Shown here in pieces: positions 23,331-37,079 of a DNA stretch of 64,000 nucleotides. Position 1 is the stretch's first letter; each line of letters opens with the position of its first letter. Below the pieces are notes generated by a model. It was not told the DNA's origin. It searched no databases and saw only the letters and a program-made list of their open reading frames with translations. The DNA lies in NCBI RefSeq assembly GCF_901000735.1, contig NC_081541.1:35110060-35174059 (forward strand). Direction: 5' to 3'. The DNA comes from Corylus avellana (lineage: Eukaryota > Streptophyta > Magnoliopsida > Fagales > Betulaceae). The translations under genes were made by a program, and so were the position numbers.

Positions 23331-24771
23331 ACATAGAGAGTTTACAAATATTGACTGGATGTTGCATTATAAAAATGAATTAATTTGATATATTGTCTGT
23401 AGATTAGAGACAGGAGTAGAAGAAGAAGAGCCTAAACCAGAAGCAGATGCTTTTTTTTCTCTCTCATAATTGGCATTGACTAATCTTCTGTAATGCCTTT
23501 GGAAAGTTCACCCTTCATGTTTCTCTCAGCTCGGTTTTGATGCCCTAGATCTCTCTCTCTCTCTCTCTCTCTCTACGAGGCACTCTTCTCATTCATAGGC
23601 TAAGAGATGGAACCAAATTTTCATTCATCTCGAAGAAAAGATTCCTTTCCATTCATTGAGGGAAACTTCACTTTGCTTCTGGGTATGCGCGCGAACTCAT
23701 TTAATAATTTATTGCAGGCAGGCAGTAACCAAAGTGGAGCTCCATTTAGCAGAACATATTTGGCTGACATACTTGTGTTTTATTTAGAATCACTCAAAGT
23801 GGACCATTTTTTGTAGCATCAAAATCTTCAAATGATAGACTTTGAACTTGCTTGAGTTAGGTTGTTCCAACCATAAAACAATATAGGACTGAGATCCCCA
23901 GTTAGACAATCTCGATGAGATTCACCTGTTTGAGCATGTCTTGGATTACTCAGGCACTTACTTAGACAAGTAGGTCTCATCGAGATCCTCTCTTATTTGG
24001 GGATTAGGCAGTTTGCAATTTGTTGACCAAATTGCAGCGAATCTCAATCCACCACTACTACAATGTCATAATATTCTATAGTTGATTACTTTTTTTTCTT
24101 CCTTTTTCTCACTTTTAACAGTTATAACTCAATTAGTGAAGAATGATACATATTAGGGTTTTGAATTTGCATATTCTCAAGAAAAGAGAATCAACTTTTC
24201 CCTTCTAAATTAATGTTTAAATTGTTGTTGTTTGACCTAATTTGTTTTACTTGTTAAATAAAAGAGGCTAGCTGTGTCTATTCTTAATACATAAATAACA
24301 ATACAGACAAATGCATCTTTCTAAAGTTACCTTTTCCTAGTAGTTATCTCTTGCACTCATTCTGATGACATTGGTTTTTGTAGAATTTTTGTTAGTTTCC
24401 AATTATACAAAGCTATAATCGAAACACGATATTTTTAATAATCCACAAGCATGTCTGTCAGTTTCTTAGAAAATTGCTGCTCGACTTTCTCGAGAAAAAA
24501 AAAATGTTTGTTTTTTCATTTATAGATTATCATTGCCATTGATTATGAAAACCCACTTCTATTTGTTTGGATCTCTGTACGGGGATTAAATTATATGGGT
24601 TTCCCAAGTTGACCATCGGCCTCATGCCAAATTAGAAACTTCTTGATATCACATGGTTGAACTTAATTGCATCTAAGGTTTTGCACAAGTAGGATAAGGT
24701 TTTTCTTTAAATCGGGTTTGAAGAATTTATTCTAACTCAGTTTATCAAATTGATGTGTTCAAAATGCATGT
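23331..24771. other. Intergenic, possible leader of the DUF547 gene
   Basis: Contains a CT microsatellite at about 23552-23574 and a short open frame beginning at 23607 (MEPNFHSSRRKD). Such a CT tract followed by an ATG could be a 5' exon of the gene at 27283-31843, but the link across 3.5 kb cannot be shown. Otherwise AT-rich with nothing recognised. Confidence 0.3.
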
Positions 24772-25027
24772 GGAACAATTAGACATTCATTCTGTAATCG
24801 CAATGGCCTAATTGCAAAAGTGGAGCTCTACCAACTGAGCTATATCTCCCGAGCTAAGTGGAGCATGCATGTAGGAGTCAAATGCTTCATCTATTCTTTT
24901 ACTTGGTGTAGTGGGCCATCATGGACTTGAATCAGAGATCTCACCCGTGAAGTAAATCATTGCACTTATGGTCCAAGCAATTGGGAGAGAATCAATACAT
25001 TCCTTTTAAGGAGCAATTCTTACATGT
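24772..25027 (-). mobile_element. Nuclear plastid DNA insertion (NUPT): trnI 3' exon to trnA 5' exon
   Basis: Read on the minus strand, the segment follows the plastid inverted-repeat order. First is the end of the trnI-GAU intron (about 25027-24968, with 'ctattgattctctccc'-like sequence). Next is the trnI 3' exon ending in 'tggccca' (about 24920), then the short trnI-trnA spacer ('catgcatgctccactt', 'ggctcggg'-like). Last is the trnA-UGC 5' exon with 'gatatagctcagttgg' and 'ttgcaatt', running into the trnA intron. Most differences from the plastid sequence I remember look like C-to-T or G-to-A changes, as expected for an old, methylated nuclear copy. Neither tRNA is complete or functional. 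The match is from memory of the conserved plastid rRNA-operon spacer. Confidence 0.85.
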
Positions 25028-25265
25028 ATTTAAACACATATGTTTAATAGATTGAGTTGTAAGAAATTTCTCTAATCCATCATAACAAGTGTATACAATC
25101 GATTTGACCCACAAAACCTGAAGATAACCTTCACATGCGGTTGCCAAATATGATTACACTTAAAGAGGATGATTTAAATAGTAAAAATTAAAAATTAAAA
25201 CGGCTCTTCAAAATTCAGGGCATGCAAAGAGTCATTTTACATGATCTATTGCTTTTCTTTTTCCT

Positions 25266-25296
<31 letters not shown>

Positions 25297-27282
25297 CATG
25301 TTATTATATATGACCAAATAATAAAATGGAAACATTAGAGAGACTGCTTAAGGAGGATGTGAATAAAAAATATAAAAAGATAAGAAAGAGGAAACAAAAC
25401 AACTTTTAGGTACACCAACCCAAAACATATAGGAGAACCAATGTGCTCAAATCTCAACCCCCCTTATACCAAATCCCTCAAGGAGGATGAATGTCTTGAC
25501 AATGGCCTTCCCATTTTGGTATCGATTCTAATTTCTCTCATAAATGTATTTTCTCCGTAAAGTCAAAAAAAAAAAAAAAAAATTGGCCAATGATTCAATG
25601 GGCATTTGGAAAAAAGTAGTCTTCATAAAATTATAAACTTGTAAACTTCATAATTAGAGCTTACTCGAGTATTTTTTCGAACAGGTGGAGTCTAAACAAC
25701 TTTCTCACATCGATTACATAATAATTTGCCTATGCAAATTCATCTGAAATTGTCATGCCATCTGCAGCAGCTAAATGCATCCGATCCGGGTTTCTGTTGA
25801 ACTTTACAAAGCTTAGAAGATTCAACGGCACGGAATAACAACCCTATTTGGGAACGTTGAAGCTAAGTGCATGTGGGGTGTGCCAATATTTGTCTAGAAC
25901 ATGGTCTGAAAAGAGAGCTGAAACAGTTTGAGGTTCCCTTTCTTTGTTATTTCTTCTGGATTAGCACCCTATCCCAGAAAAGGCAAGAGCCTTTTCTTGC
26001 ATGTTTTTGACTGGAAAAATTGGTCGTATCCTAATTTTCTCAAAGATATTAGACAATGGAAAGCCCACCAAACCTGTCATTTCATGTCAATCATACATTG
26101 TTTTAACTTTGACATTCACCTTTCAGCCCTTTTTAGGCTGCCCTTTCTTTCTTTTTTTTAAGTGCTGCCCTTTTAGGCTTAGGGACCAACGCCAGTGTAA
26201 TCCTCCTTCCAGTGTTGCTGGCAACTCTCATTCTCTATGCAGCACCGAATGGACTGATAAAATATATAATCATAATACATATATATCCCAAGTATAAAAA
26301 TGGACATAAGACTTTTAATGAAAGTGACACTATGGACAGAGTCTTCCACTGAGGCTGGCTCTTTTCGGTGGAAGTATAATATAACATATAGAAACATATT
26401 TAACTTTTAGGGGTAAGGTTTTGCGTTATTTGTCAAGTTTGAGTCGTATTGAAGTATAGATATAATACTATATAGGTTAATTTTAGTGTGACTAATTTAA
26501 TTAAATAAATCAAATCATACTAATTTCGTGTTAAAACTTAAAAGTATCTTGTTATACTGAAATTGAATGAACAAACCAAGTGGGTGTCAAATTTCAATCT
26601 GGTATATTTTTATTTGTTTTTTCTTTTATGGAATTTTTTATACTGATTTTCACATAAGTCACATGGCATAACAACCATAGTGAGTGCACCATTTGAAGTG
26701 TAAGCAAGTGCATATCCCATGAACTCCTCCTGCTATATATATGTGTATATATATCTTATTCACCACTGTGTTTGTTGCCCCTTTGTTCCTATTTAAATGA
26801 CTGAGTATTACTTTTGCATATCACCTTCAATCAAAAGCCACGAATTGGCTTACTTCTTTTAATGCAATGCAAAAGCCCACCATTGCAAAAGCTTCAAAGG
26901 TGGTATGACTTTCTTAGACAAGGGACTAGTCAAAAAAATGAACCACCTTTTACGGCCTTTGTACTGTATAGCATATACACTTGAGCATTTATCCTTTCAC
27001 CATCTGGCTTACTTCTCGCATTCCAATAAGAACCCATTTGGTCTTTGTTGAGCTTTTCAAAAACACATCCCCGTGAGTAGTAGTAGTCTCACTTATCAGC
27101 ATTCACCGTATGTAAACTGGGTTTTGGATGAACAATTAATGTTCTTTGGATGTATTTGTGATGCTTTTGGCTTCTCTGTTTGGGCATTTGTCAATATCTG
27201 ATGGTAGTATTTACTGCAATTGCTGTTCTTTCTGTGAATTTTTAACCGTGAGGGTGGGGACAAAGCCAATTCTGATACTACA
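25028..27282. other. Intergenic AT-rich DNA upstream of the DUF547 gene
   Basis: Holds a long T-run (about 25267-25296), an A-run (25566-25582) and a relic of the 3323-type repeat at about 26405-26560. No supported gene. The 5' UTR of the following gene must end in this stretch, but its start is not visible. Confidence 0.4.
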
Positions 27283-30200
27283 ATGCATGCAACAAAGTGG
27301 CGGGATTCTAGTTTGAAGCCATTCAACTTCATGGAGGAGAAAGTTTCAAGACACAGGCGTTCTCAGAGGTAGCTTTTTATTCTCCATTGCCATGATTTTT
27401 ATTCAGCTTGTTCATTGCGTCCTTTGTATATCAAGTTATGGTTTTCTTAAACAAGGGTTCTGCGGCAGTTTGTTTATACATGTCTTGGGAGGAAATCCCA
27501 TTTGCTGTCTGATAATTTGCCTTTTTGTTCATACACGAAGGCTTGAAAACTAAACTGGGTTTTGCTAGGAGTGGAAACCTGAGCATCTTCTAGTCCAGGA
27601 ATGCTCTTCAATAGAAGTTTGAACTGATTTTGTTTTAACTTCAAAAGTGAACCTCTAGGAAGAACTTCTTGTTTTCCGGCCAGTTATGGTGATAGAAATG
27701 CAATGTTTACTCAGAAAGTGTAGAACCCTTCTGGCTAGTCTTTGGTAGCAATTAAATTCAAATGAAATGTATTAGCTTAAACTTCCATGGTGTCTTTTCC
27801 TGTATTCCATTGTGACTCACTAACTCGTTTTCCTTTTAACATTGACAGTGATCCAATTAAGAGAAGACTAAAGACAGAGAGATTAAGTAGCATCCTTGAA
27901 TCTCCTTATCAAGATAAGATGGTAAGAAATTTTCATGTTGGTGAGGGGTTTCCTTCTCATATGCTTTGAAGCCAGAAAATACAATTTTATTGTGCTTCTA
28001 AAAAGCAAATTTGAGTACGCTGCAGTAGCTGCTTCTTTTATTACCTTATACAAACTATTTCTGATAATATTTACCACATAGAGCAGTCACACTAGGTATA
28101 AGTTATAAGCCCTCTCATTCAGAAATCAGAATAAATTCCCCTACCACTTTCAAGTTTGGTCTAATTTTGTTTTCTTTATCTATTTCTTTTTCTTTTTCAC
28201 AAAAGGAATTAGGACAGCCGACAGCCTGTATTGAAGTGCAGAAGAGGCAACCCTTTAATACTGACGTTCAATGTTCTTTGAAGCAAGAGGTATAAATCTC
28301 AACTTTGCTGAGTTGTCATGCTCTGGCCTTTGTAATATGCTTCGGGAGATAAAGGGTCTTCAGGTTATTGAATAAAACATTTGTTTATCCATTCAACACC
28401 CCATTAATAATTTGTTCTTAATATTTGTCAAATTCAGAGTCCTATAATCAACATAACTTGTTCTTCAATTAATCCACATCCATTTAGTTATTTACTGTAG
28501 CTTCACTTGCTATATTCTGCAGGTTCTACAGCTTCAAAGGAAATTAAAGGACCAATTTGTAGTACGGTGTGCATTAGAGAAAGCATTAAGTCATCGGCCT
28601 CTCTCACATGATGCTGCTGCTATAGAACACTTAATCCCCAAGGTAACTTCTCTTTGCCAAATGGGTACTTTTTGCGGTGCATATTACATACTTTAAACAC
28701 AATATTATTAACCTACATGCCTTTCCCCTGTGTCGTTCTTTACATTTGACATGCGCAGAAAGTTAAACTGCAGAACTTCATATGCGCTATACTTATTTCT
28801 GTTAAAGAATTTAGAAAAAGAAAGATACCATGAGCTTAAAGATGAAATAGACCCTGCTAGTCAGAAGTAAATAATGCTTTTTTAATTGTCAAATTGACAC
28901 TTGTAAAAATCCCGCAAGAAATTGAACAAAAAAAAAAACTGAGCTTGAGATTTGGTGCTTATGTATAGGAGTTTTTATTAATCGTCCTCTTCCATTGCTT
29001 GAATCACTTCCATTACTTGGCACATTTAACTCCGCTAATCTTGCTTTTAATAAGAATTTAATATTCCTTTTGCTTGACTTCAGCCTGCCCAAGACCTGAT
29101 CAAGGAAATTGCAGTCTTAGAGTTAGAAGTTGTGTATTTGGAACAATATCTTCTTTCTTTGTATCGGAAAAATTTTGATCAACAAATATCATCTCTATCA
29201 ACTATGGAGGGAAGATTGAAATCAACTTCAGTCATCCACAAAGACATTTTTGGAGAAGTAGCTGATTACGATATTATGTCAGAGAAAGAAGATTCAGTCA
29301 TCCACTCCAGTCATCTTATGCTGCCTCGAAATTCAAGTGCTAATCCACCGAACGAATGCAATGATATTTGGCGAACGCGGAAGCTACTGGATTCTAGTAT
29401 TCATCGCAGTGACTCATCACTTTCTCAGCATTCAGCTTGTTTAACTAGAGCTTCTCCTCCTATGAAATTTCTAACTAAAGCTGTAGACTCGTACCATTCT
29501 CTACCTTTGTCAATGCTGGAGGTAACTTTATGTGAGAATATTAGTATAACACTCAAGTGGCCGTTAGCATTTTCCTAGTACTTGTCCCTATAGTATTCCT
29601 CTAATCAGTGGTACTTATAGTTGACTTGAATGACAATATAGGTGTAACTAATTTGTGGCTTCAAATGTTTTCTCTTCAGCAACCTCAGACTGCCACTTCC
29701 AACGTAAGTCTGGCAGAGCATCTCGGGACCCCTTTCACCAATCATATTCCAGAGACACCAAACTGGCTTTCTGAGGAGATGATTAAGTGCATTTCAGCCA
29801 TATATTGTGAACTTGCAGACCCACCTTTGATAAATCATGATTACCCTTCGTCATCAATATCCGAGTATTCTTCACAAGGTCAGAATGATAAGTGGAGCTC
29901 ACAATGCAAGAAATTCTCATCATTCAATTCAAACTTTGATAACCCTTTCCACATTGAAGGATCAAAAGAATTCAGTGGACCTTACTGCACTATGGTGAAG
30001 GTGCAATTGATATGTAGAGAAAGTCAGAAATTAAGAGAAATTGAATACATGCTACGACGATTTAGGTGAGTCTTCTCACTCTAAATTTTCTTAAAACCTT
30101 GTCGAGTCTATGTTGTCTATTTTCAGTGGGTTTTTCACTTCCTATATGCTCCATCTGGTGGCTGAAAAAACAACAGAAAAGAGAAATGGGAATTTGGTGA

Positions 30201-31843
30201 ACAAATTTGTTATCGGCATAAAATGGAGCATCATGGAATATCCATGGTTCTTTGGACCAATATGCTGTAGCTTGATGTAACACTGAGCTGATTTGAGTTC
30301 ATGGGTCAGCAGCAATTTTCACTAATGTGTTTTACAGGATGTTTACAGTTTCTGATGGTTAATGCTTTCTGGACATGTACAAGCAATATTAAAAAGTGAC
30401 GCCCTAGATTTTCTTCATGGTTTCTAATAGTTGCTTCTTTGTGAAAGCACCACAAAGAATCCTCTACTACATGAAATGGAAGAAAGGGCTTTTGTTGGGA
30501 AATTTTCATAGTATCTATCTTTCAAATACAAATGAGGTTAAAAGGTGAAAACCATTCCCTTGCAGGGCACTTGTTTCTCGGTTGGAAGAAGTTGATCCCA
30601 GAAAGATGAAACATGAGGAGAAGCTAGCCTTTTGGATTAATGTTCACAATGCACTAGTAATGCATGTAAATTCCTAGAGCCAAGAAATCATAAATCTCAA
30701 GTTGCAGTTTTTTGTTTTGCTTTTGAGTCTGGGAGCATATTTAACCATTTGTTGTCTATTGTCCCACAGGCATTTTTGGTTTATGGAATTCCACAGAATA
30801 CTCTTAAGCGAATGTCTGTACTACTCAAGGTGTGCAGTGCTTCACTGATAATTTCTGAAGAAAAAAAAATGGTTTACAAGTTGTTTAAGTAAGCTTGTGC
30901 CTGATGCAGGCTGCATATAATGTTGGGGGTCACACCATAACTGTGGAGATGATACAAAGCTCTATCCTGGGATGTCGATTGCCTCGTCCAGGACAAGTAA
31001 ATCCCATTCCTGAAATTCATATCAAATATCAGAAGATAAAAGACATGTTTGTACTTATTTTTACATTTAAATGATCCTGCTGATGTAGTAGATATTTTTT
31101 GTTGGTCCCAACATGCTGCTATCCATTTATGATTGGAAATTTATCCATTTCTTGCTTGTTCGGGACTGATTTGGCTCACCTGTGCTCCTAGTGGCTGTGG
31201 ACGTTGTTTTCGTCAAAGACAAAATTCAAGGTTGGAGATACGCGGAAAGCATATGCAATTGAGCACCGAGAACCTCTTCTACATTTTGCACTTTGTTCAG
31301 GAAGCTTTTCTGATCCTGCGGTACTCCTATAATCTAGCAGTATTCATTATACAAATTTGTCTCCCTGTAAAGCTGTTTTTATTTGCGAACATATGTTTCT
31401 CTTTTGGTTCATTCAGAAATAACAAATCTGATAAAACTCCTTAAAGACTTTATAGAACCATGGCCAGAATGGAAGCAAGATTTGTCATTTCATAGCATTC
31501 AACTTTATCCCGGGATCTTTCTCATTTGTTCTTATTTATTTAGGTCCGTATATACACATCCAAGAGAGTGTTTGAAGAGATGGAAGCTGCAAAAGAAGAA
31601 TACATTCAATCAACCTTCAGCATACGTAAGGACCAGAAAATCCTTCTACCAAAGATAGTGGAGTCTTTTGCCAAGGATTCAGGTTTGTGCTCAGCTGACT
31701 TGGTGCAGATGATTGAACATTTTATGCCTGATACTCAAAGGAAGAGCATTCAGCAGTGTCAGCACAAAAGAACATGGAAGGGAATTGAGTGGATTCCTCA
31801 CAACTTTACTTTCCGCTATATGCTTTCAAAAGAATTAGCCTAA
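27283..31843 (+). CDS. MIP1 leucine-zipper/DUF547 protein, 11 exons
   Basis: Exons 27283-27368, 27849-27921, 28206-28289, 28523-28642, 29084-29521, 29680-30065, 30566-30665, 30770-30829, 30910-30996, 31192-31320 and 31544-31843 join in frame to about 620 residues. Residues about 80-170 form the coiled-coil 'ternary complex factor MIP1' zipper (VLQLQRKLKDQF, IAVLELEVVYLEQYLLSLY). A serine-rich linker follows. The C-terminal DUF547 domain (about 397-545) carries LAFWINVHNALVMHAFLVYG, AAYNVGGHTITVEMIQSSIL and EPLLHFALCSGS. Plant members of this family are poorly characterised; a snapdragon member was linked to MADS-box complexes. The start is uncertain: the frame is open upstream of the ATG to an AG at about 27251, so another 5' coding exon may exist. 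No signal peptide or membrane segment. Confidence 0.88.
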
Positions 31844-33806
31844 TGATCTCATAGCTTAATAAGTGCTCAAGAGTCGAGATCCTTTCCTAGGAGGTGATAG
31901 CAGTGATAGTATGGGGCAGGTATTTCAGTTGGCTTTAGCCTTAATGGCTTTTTTAAAAATTTTTATTTTTTTTCACTATTAAGTTCAGCTAGCCTAGTAG
32001 TTGAGAATGACAGATGAATCATAACTGAACCTTATCAAGAACATTGAGAATAATGATGATCAAAGAAGGTCAAGGTTACTCAGATTGAGAATATCTAAAA
32101 AATGCATGAAGTGAATTGTTTGAAGTCAGAAGAGAGAAAGATGAGAAAGTAACCTGCTATTTAAGGCCATGACATCTTCTTGTAAGCTTGAGCTTGTTTG
32201 ATCACAGTCTGGTTTGAATGGTAGGGTTGTGATTCGGCTGTCATTCCCAGTCATCTTGCCGACTTCTTCGATAGATTTTCGTGTACATACAAAAGAAAGC
32301 AGCAAGAGATAGCTTGATAGAATGGTGGCTTGCAGTTCTGTGTAATATGATTATTATATGGCTGGATTTTGTAATGTAAAAAGTATCTCATTAGTGTTTG
32401 GAAAGTTATGATGATGCAGTCTGAAATTTTTCTTCTGATCTGGGCTATTTGTCAAAATGCTGATTGAATGTGACAGAATCAACAATGGTTTTGGATCAAA
32501 TGACATGTCTACCTTTCTTAAAGAAGGGATAACGACAAAGTTACGAATTCAATTGTCCACATAAAGCAGTGAGACCGAACTTTATAAATAATTTTAAAAA
32601 ACTCTAATTACAATTTGATTAGCTTTTTTAAATTGCTAGCGTTTTTCTTGAATCGTGACGTTGGGTTGGGTAGGTCAAAGACCCATAGAGAAAAGTGGAC
32701 CCAATTGATTGATTGCTCTTTACAGATTAGGCCATTGAATATATCCATGCCTGGGTGAAAGTTTCTGATCAGATGGTCTGGATTCCAATTGTGCCATTAT
32801 TTGACTGAAGTGACAAGCATTTTAATTTTGCTAATTTGCTTGGAGCATAATTTAATCAATTCACTCTATGGCTTCAGGAATGTGACCTTTTTGCCAATGC
32901 ATCAAAGTCTGGTGAAAATAGCAATATAAACATTGCTCTTTTTATTTCACAATTATTTTATAATGTTGGCGCGGTAGCTTTAACCAATCCTTTAAATTAA
33001 TTATTGTAAAATAAAAATATATATATAAAAAAATAATCGTAAAAATTGATTGGAATTGTCACATCAATATTGTAGAATAATTACAAGATAAAAATGTTAA
33101 GATTTCTCATTTCAAAATGGGATACTGAAACATGTTATTAAGATAAAGCTTCCATGATAATTTACATAAAACTTTAGTCGTTAGATGTTCACTAATACCT
33201 TTAACGTATCTCTATCCACTTTTAACAATTATTTATCTCTTTGATCCTCAAATCACGTCGTTTTAGTTCTATAAAATTCAGATAGGTAATGAGAGATGAG
33301 AGTCAAGGGCCGAGTGCTCTAGACAACTTAGATTGCGAGGTTCACTTATCTTAGATACTCGAGTTGGTACCCAGTGCCAAATTCCGCAAAATTCAGTCAA
33401 AATAATATCAGAAAATTCCAAAAAAAAAAAAAAAAAGGCCCCTCAAGTATCTGATCAGATCCTCCAGTCCACTTTGAAAGGACTAAAAGAAAGAAAGAAA
33501 AAAAAATGAAGATTTATTTAAGTTTTTGAAGGAAAAGATTTGCATTTTGTTTTGAGTTTGACAGAGACAATAAAGTGACTGGGAAATCTATCCGCTAAGG
33601 GAGCACCACAATCACTAATTAAAATAAGCCCAGGAACAGTCTGAACAGAGACACATCAAAACCTATTTTGGCGCTTCCCCAAACCCTTTTTCCCCAACTG
33701 AAACCGCATTCACTACAATTCAAACCCCGCTTCAGTATCGCCACCCCCACCACCCCCTCCTCACACCCACACGCACGCAGAGACAGAGAAAGAGAAAGAG
33801 AGAGAA
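31844..33806. other. Intergenic DNA, 3' UTR of DUF547 gene and PDV2 leader
   Basis: The first few hundred bases are probable 3' UTR. The rest is AT-rich with an A-run at 33420-33436. The last 30 bases before 33807 are a GA-rich leader (gagaaagagaaagagagaga) directly preceding the PDV2 ATG. No other gene is seen. Confidence 0.4.
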
Positions 33807-36274
33807 ATGGAAGATGGGGGAATTGGGTTAGTGCTGGCTAGAGCCACTGAGCTCCGATTGAAAATCAGCAATTGCATCCATAAGGCGACGACCGCTCCAA
33901 GCAATGGCCCAGAGCAAGAGGGTGACGACAAAGAGCAAGAAGAAGATGATGATGATGAGGAAATGGAGAGGATTTTGAACATTTGCGACGCCCTCGAATC
34001 CCTCGAGAACCAGCTCTCTTTTGCTTGGGTTTGGCCTAAAACTCACCCTTTTTTTTTTCTTGTTTGGGCTTTCTAAACCCTAACTTTGGAGTGTCTGCTT
34101 TTGAAAGTGCTCTAATTTTTGAACTTAATGTGTTTGATAATTGTGTCTTTGTGTGTGTGTGTGAGATGGGTGTTAAAGCGATTTCGCTTTTTTTTTTGTG
34201 AATGTCAGTTGATGACACAAGGCAAAAATATGGACAGATACTGGAAGAGTGTAATATCCTGTATCGGGGTTAAGATGGTGTCATTGTGTCTAGAATTATG
34301 GGGTTATGACGAACATATTCGAAATTCTGAACGGTTATAAAAGTGAAGAGTGTTTGATTAACCCAGATGATAGAGCCTAATGGGTTATTATAGACCAAGT
34401 TGAATCTAGTTTTAAATTTATAAACATGTATACAAGTTTTATTTTATATTTTATATAATTCTTATTTATCTGGTGAAAAAGTTTCACGGGTGATAGTTAG
34501 TAACTTGGTATGTAGAATTGGTTTCAAGACCACTCTTGTTGGTTACAATTGTGCCATTTGGGTAAAACTTATTGGCTTGGAAACTGAAATTAGTTGAAGG
34601 AGAAAGTGTTAGTGTCATTTTCTCTGCTATAAGTTTTGGTATGATTAGAATCAGTGAGGCACTAATTAATTATTAAGTTTGACATCTACTAGAAATGGAC
34701 ACAGGCTCTAATATGCCATGGTGGGCACTGAATGGTCTCACTTCAACATAGGTGCAGGGATATTGTGGAAAACCCCCAAGATAAAAGGCAAGGGTACCTG
34801 GCCCTGTGTAAGGTGTCCTTGCGGGACAGTTTCATGCACGCATGCACGCTCGTGCACACACACAGAGAGAATACCTTGTGGTGTTTGTCTATTGTTGGTT
34901 CAAACATATACCGTCTTTATATAAGCTGTGTAACAGGCCATTCGGCTGTAGTATGTTAAACCTAAGTGGAACAAAACTATTATACCGTTTAACACATTTA
35001 TCTTCCTACACATTTGGAAAACTAAAAAGGGACATTTATATTAAATGGAGATAGTTGTCATGCTTATGTCAATTATCATGTCATATGAGAAGCGTTAGAC
35101 ATGCTAATTTTCAGGGTAATCTTTTGAGCGTCACATATAGTGATGAAAATTCTAATATCAATTTGATTATTTTGTCTTGCCATGACCTAATGAGATTGCA
35201 TAACATTTTCATGGTCTTTTGTCATGTTTAATTTCCTTCCAGTACTACCTGGAATGCTGCAGGAGTGTTGAGTGTCCTAGTGAGGTTTCCTTGGTAAAAT
35301 AATGTGCAGCTACCTACCTCCCTCTCATAATATAAGGAATTAGTGATTCACCACCCCTCCTGGGCAAGCTTACCAGTTACTGGTTTATTTAATTCCAACA
35401 TGTCTTCATTATATCAGTAAGTTGTCATAAGCCCAACACGAAACCTTTGCACCTACTTGGCATGCTTACTGGATGCTTGTTCATTTAATTCTGACGTATG
35501 TTCATTATAGTGTAAAACTTAGAATAAGAGTGTTATAAGTCCAACATGAAACCTTCATCAATATAGTAGAAGGATACATGCGAAACATAGCTTTTTGCAA
35601 TCTTAACTGTTATATTTGATGTCTAGAGTTTGCAGCAACAACAACGATATGAAAGAGAAGTGGCCCTTGCTGAGATTGAAAACAGCCGTAAGATGTTACT
35701 TGATAAGCTCAATGAGTACAAAGGGAAGGATTTGGAAGTCATACATGAAGCTTCTGCTTTTGCTTGTGAAACAGTAGAGCCTAACAATGATCTCCTGCTG
35801 CCTCCATATCCAAGCCGGCCTCCAAAGTCCCTTTGTCTGGAGAATGGCTATCTGCCACCGTTTCCTAAGTCTTTACGGAATGGAAAAATCACCAGTGATC
35901 CAACAAATGAAGTGAAGAAGAATGTGAGCGAGTCAGCAAGAGGTCAAAGCCAATCTGGGTCCCAAGATTCAAGAAAAGGGTTGGGATTTTTTGTAGGCGC
36001 AGCAGGCAAGACGGTGCTTACTCTTGTTGGTTTGGTTTCTGTATTAAGCATGTCTGGGTTTGGACCCAATTTTGCAAAAAAAGATGCCCTTTTCAAGGTT
36101 TTGGGCTTGTTTCAGCAACCAGCAGCTGAGAAAAGGAGATCTAATATTCAATGCCCACCTGGGAAAGTCCTAGTGGTTGAAAACGGAGAAGCTCGGTGTC
36201 TTGTGAAAGAGAGAGTTGAAGTACCATTCTCATCAGTTGTTGCAAAACCAGATGTAAACTATGGGTGTGGTTAG
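33807..36274 (+). CDS. PDV2: Plastid division protein PDV2, 2 exons
   Basis: Exons 33807-34028 and 35627-36274 join in frame to 289 residues, separated by a 1.6 kb intron. The N-terminus (MEDGGIGLVLARATELRLKI) and the coiled-coil section (ICDALESLENQL, then RYEREVALAEIENSRKMLL) match Arabidopsis PDV2. An acidic run (EQEEDDDDEEME) lies between them. One membrane segment spans about 193-215. The C-terminal domain CPPGKVLVVENGEARCLVKE ends in the near-terminal YGCG. PDV2 sits in the outer chloroplast envelope: its cytosolic coiled coil recruits the dynamin ARC5, and its C-terminal tail in the intermembrane space contacts PARC6. The terminal glycine needed for that contact in Arabidopsis is kept. 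The first ATG is used, preceded by a GA-rich leader. Confidence 0.95.
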
Positions 36275-37079
36275 TTTTTGGTGTTCATTCTCCTTTTTTT
36301 GTATATCACATTTCCTGGTGATATGGCGTATTGAGTTTTTCTTCAATGGCCAACGGCCGTCATCATTTTTTGTTAGTAGTGATCTATTTGGCATGACCTT
36401 GTCTCTCTCTCTCTCTCTCTTTTTTAATCTTATATGCTTTTAACATGCAAATTGCAAAATCCCCTGTTTTCCGATCCTATGCTCCCAGACGGAGCAGCCA
36501 TACTTGCATTTCAAGGTATAGCCAAATTCCTTGAATAAGAATTAAGGCAACTATCACGTCTGCTTTGTCCTTCAATAAGGTATTACACATTCTTATGATG
36601 TCACTGATGACTTGCATGGCTCTTATGATGTCACTGATTACTCAACCAAGGACTCTTCAAATAAAAGTGAGGAGAAAATTCACTTTATCAAAATATTTTA
36701 TTATTATTAGTTTTAAACCAGTCAAAAGAGCCTGCATAATAACAATATGGTATATCTGTAGAATACAACCTTTAGAACTTAGGAAGAGCCACCCTTATAT
36801 AAAGCTATGAAATTGGTTTTGTCGTCGATTGTGTTGGGTGGACTGTACTTGCCAATTTATGGTTCAATAAATCCAAATTATTGGCATCGATCCACAAACT
36901 GCACTGCACAAGCCCACTGTTTCTGCCTTTCTGGGCACCAAATTACAGTACCAACGAACAGTCAAGTAATAAATATAAATTGGCTCTACGACTACGAAGG
37001 GTTGAAAGGTTGTAAATTGGGTGCTTCGTAAATTGTAATACCACGTCCCTTCTAATAATACGAAAGCAAGAGAGGGAAG
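36275..37079. other. 3' UTR of PDV2 and intergenic DNA
   Basis: CT run at 36402-36420; a 'cttatgatgtcactgatga' block is repeated at about 36591 and 36622. No gene supported. Confidence 0.4.

Noticed and set aside
24771..25027. Partial tRNA-Ala and tRNA-Ile
   Set aside because: Both are incomplete exons of intron-containing plastid tRNA genes in a decayed plastid insertion, so not functional tRNAs.
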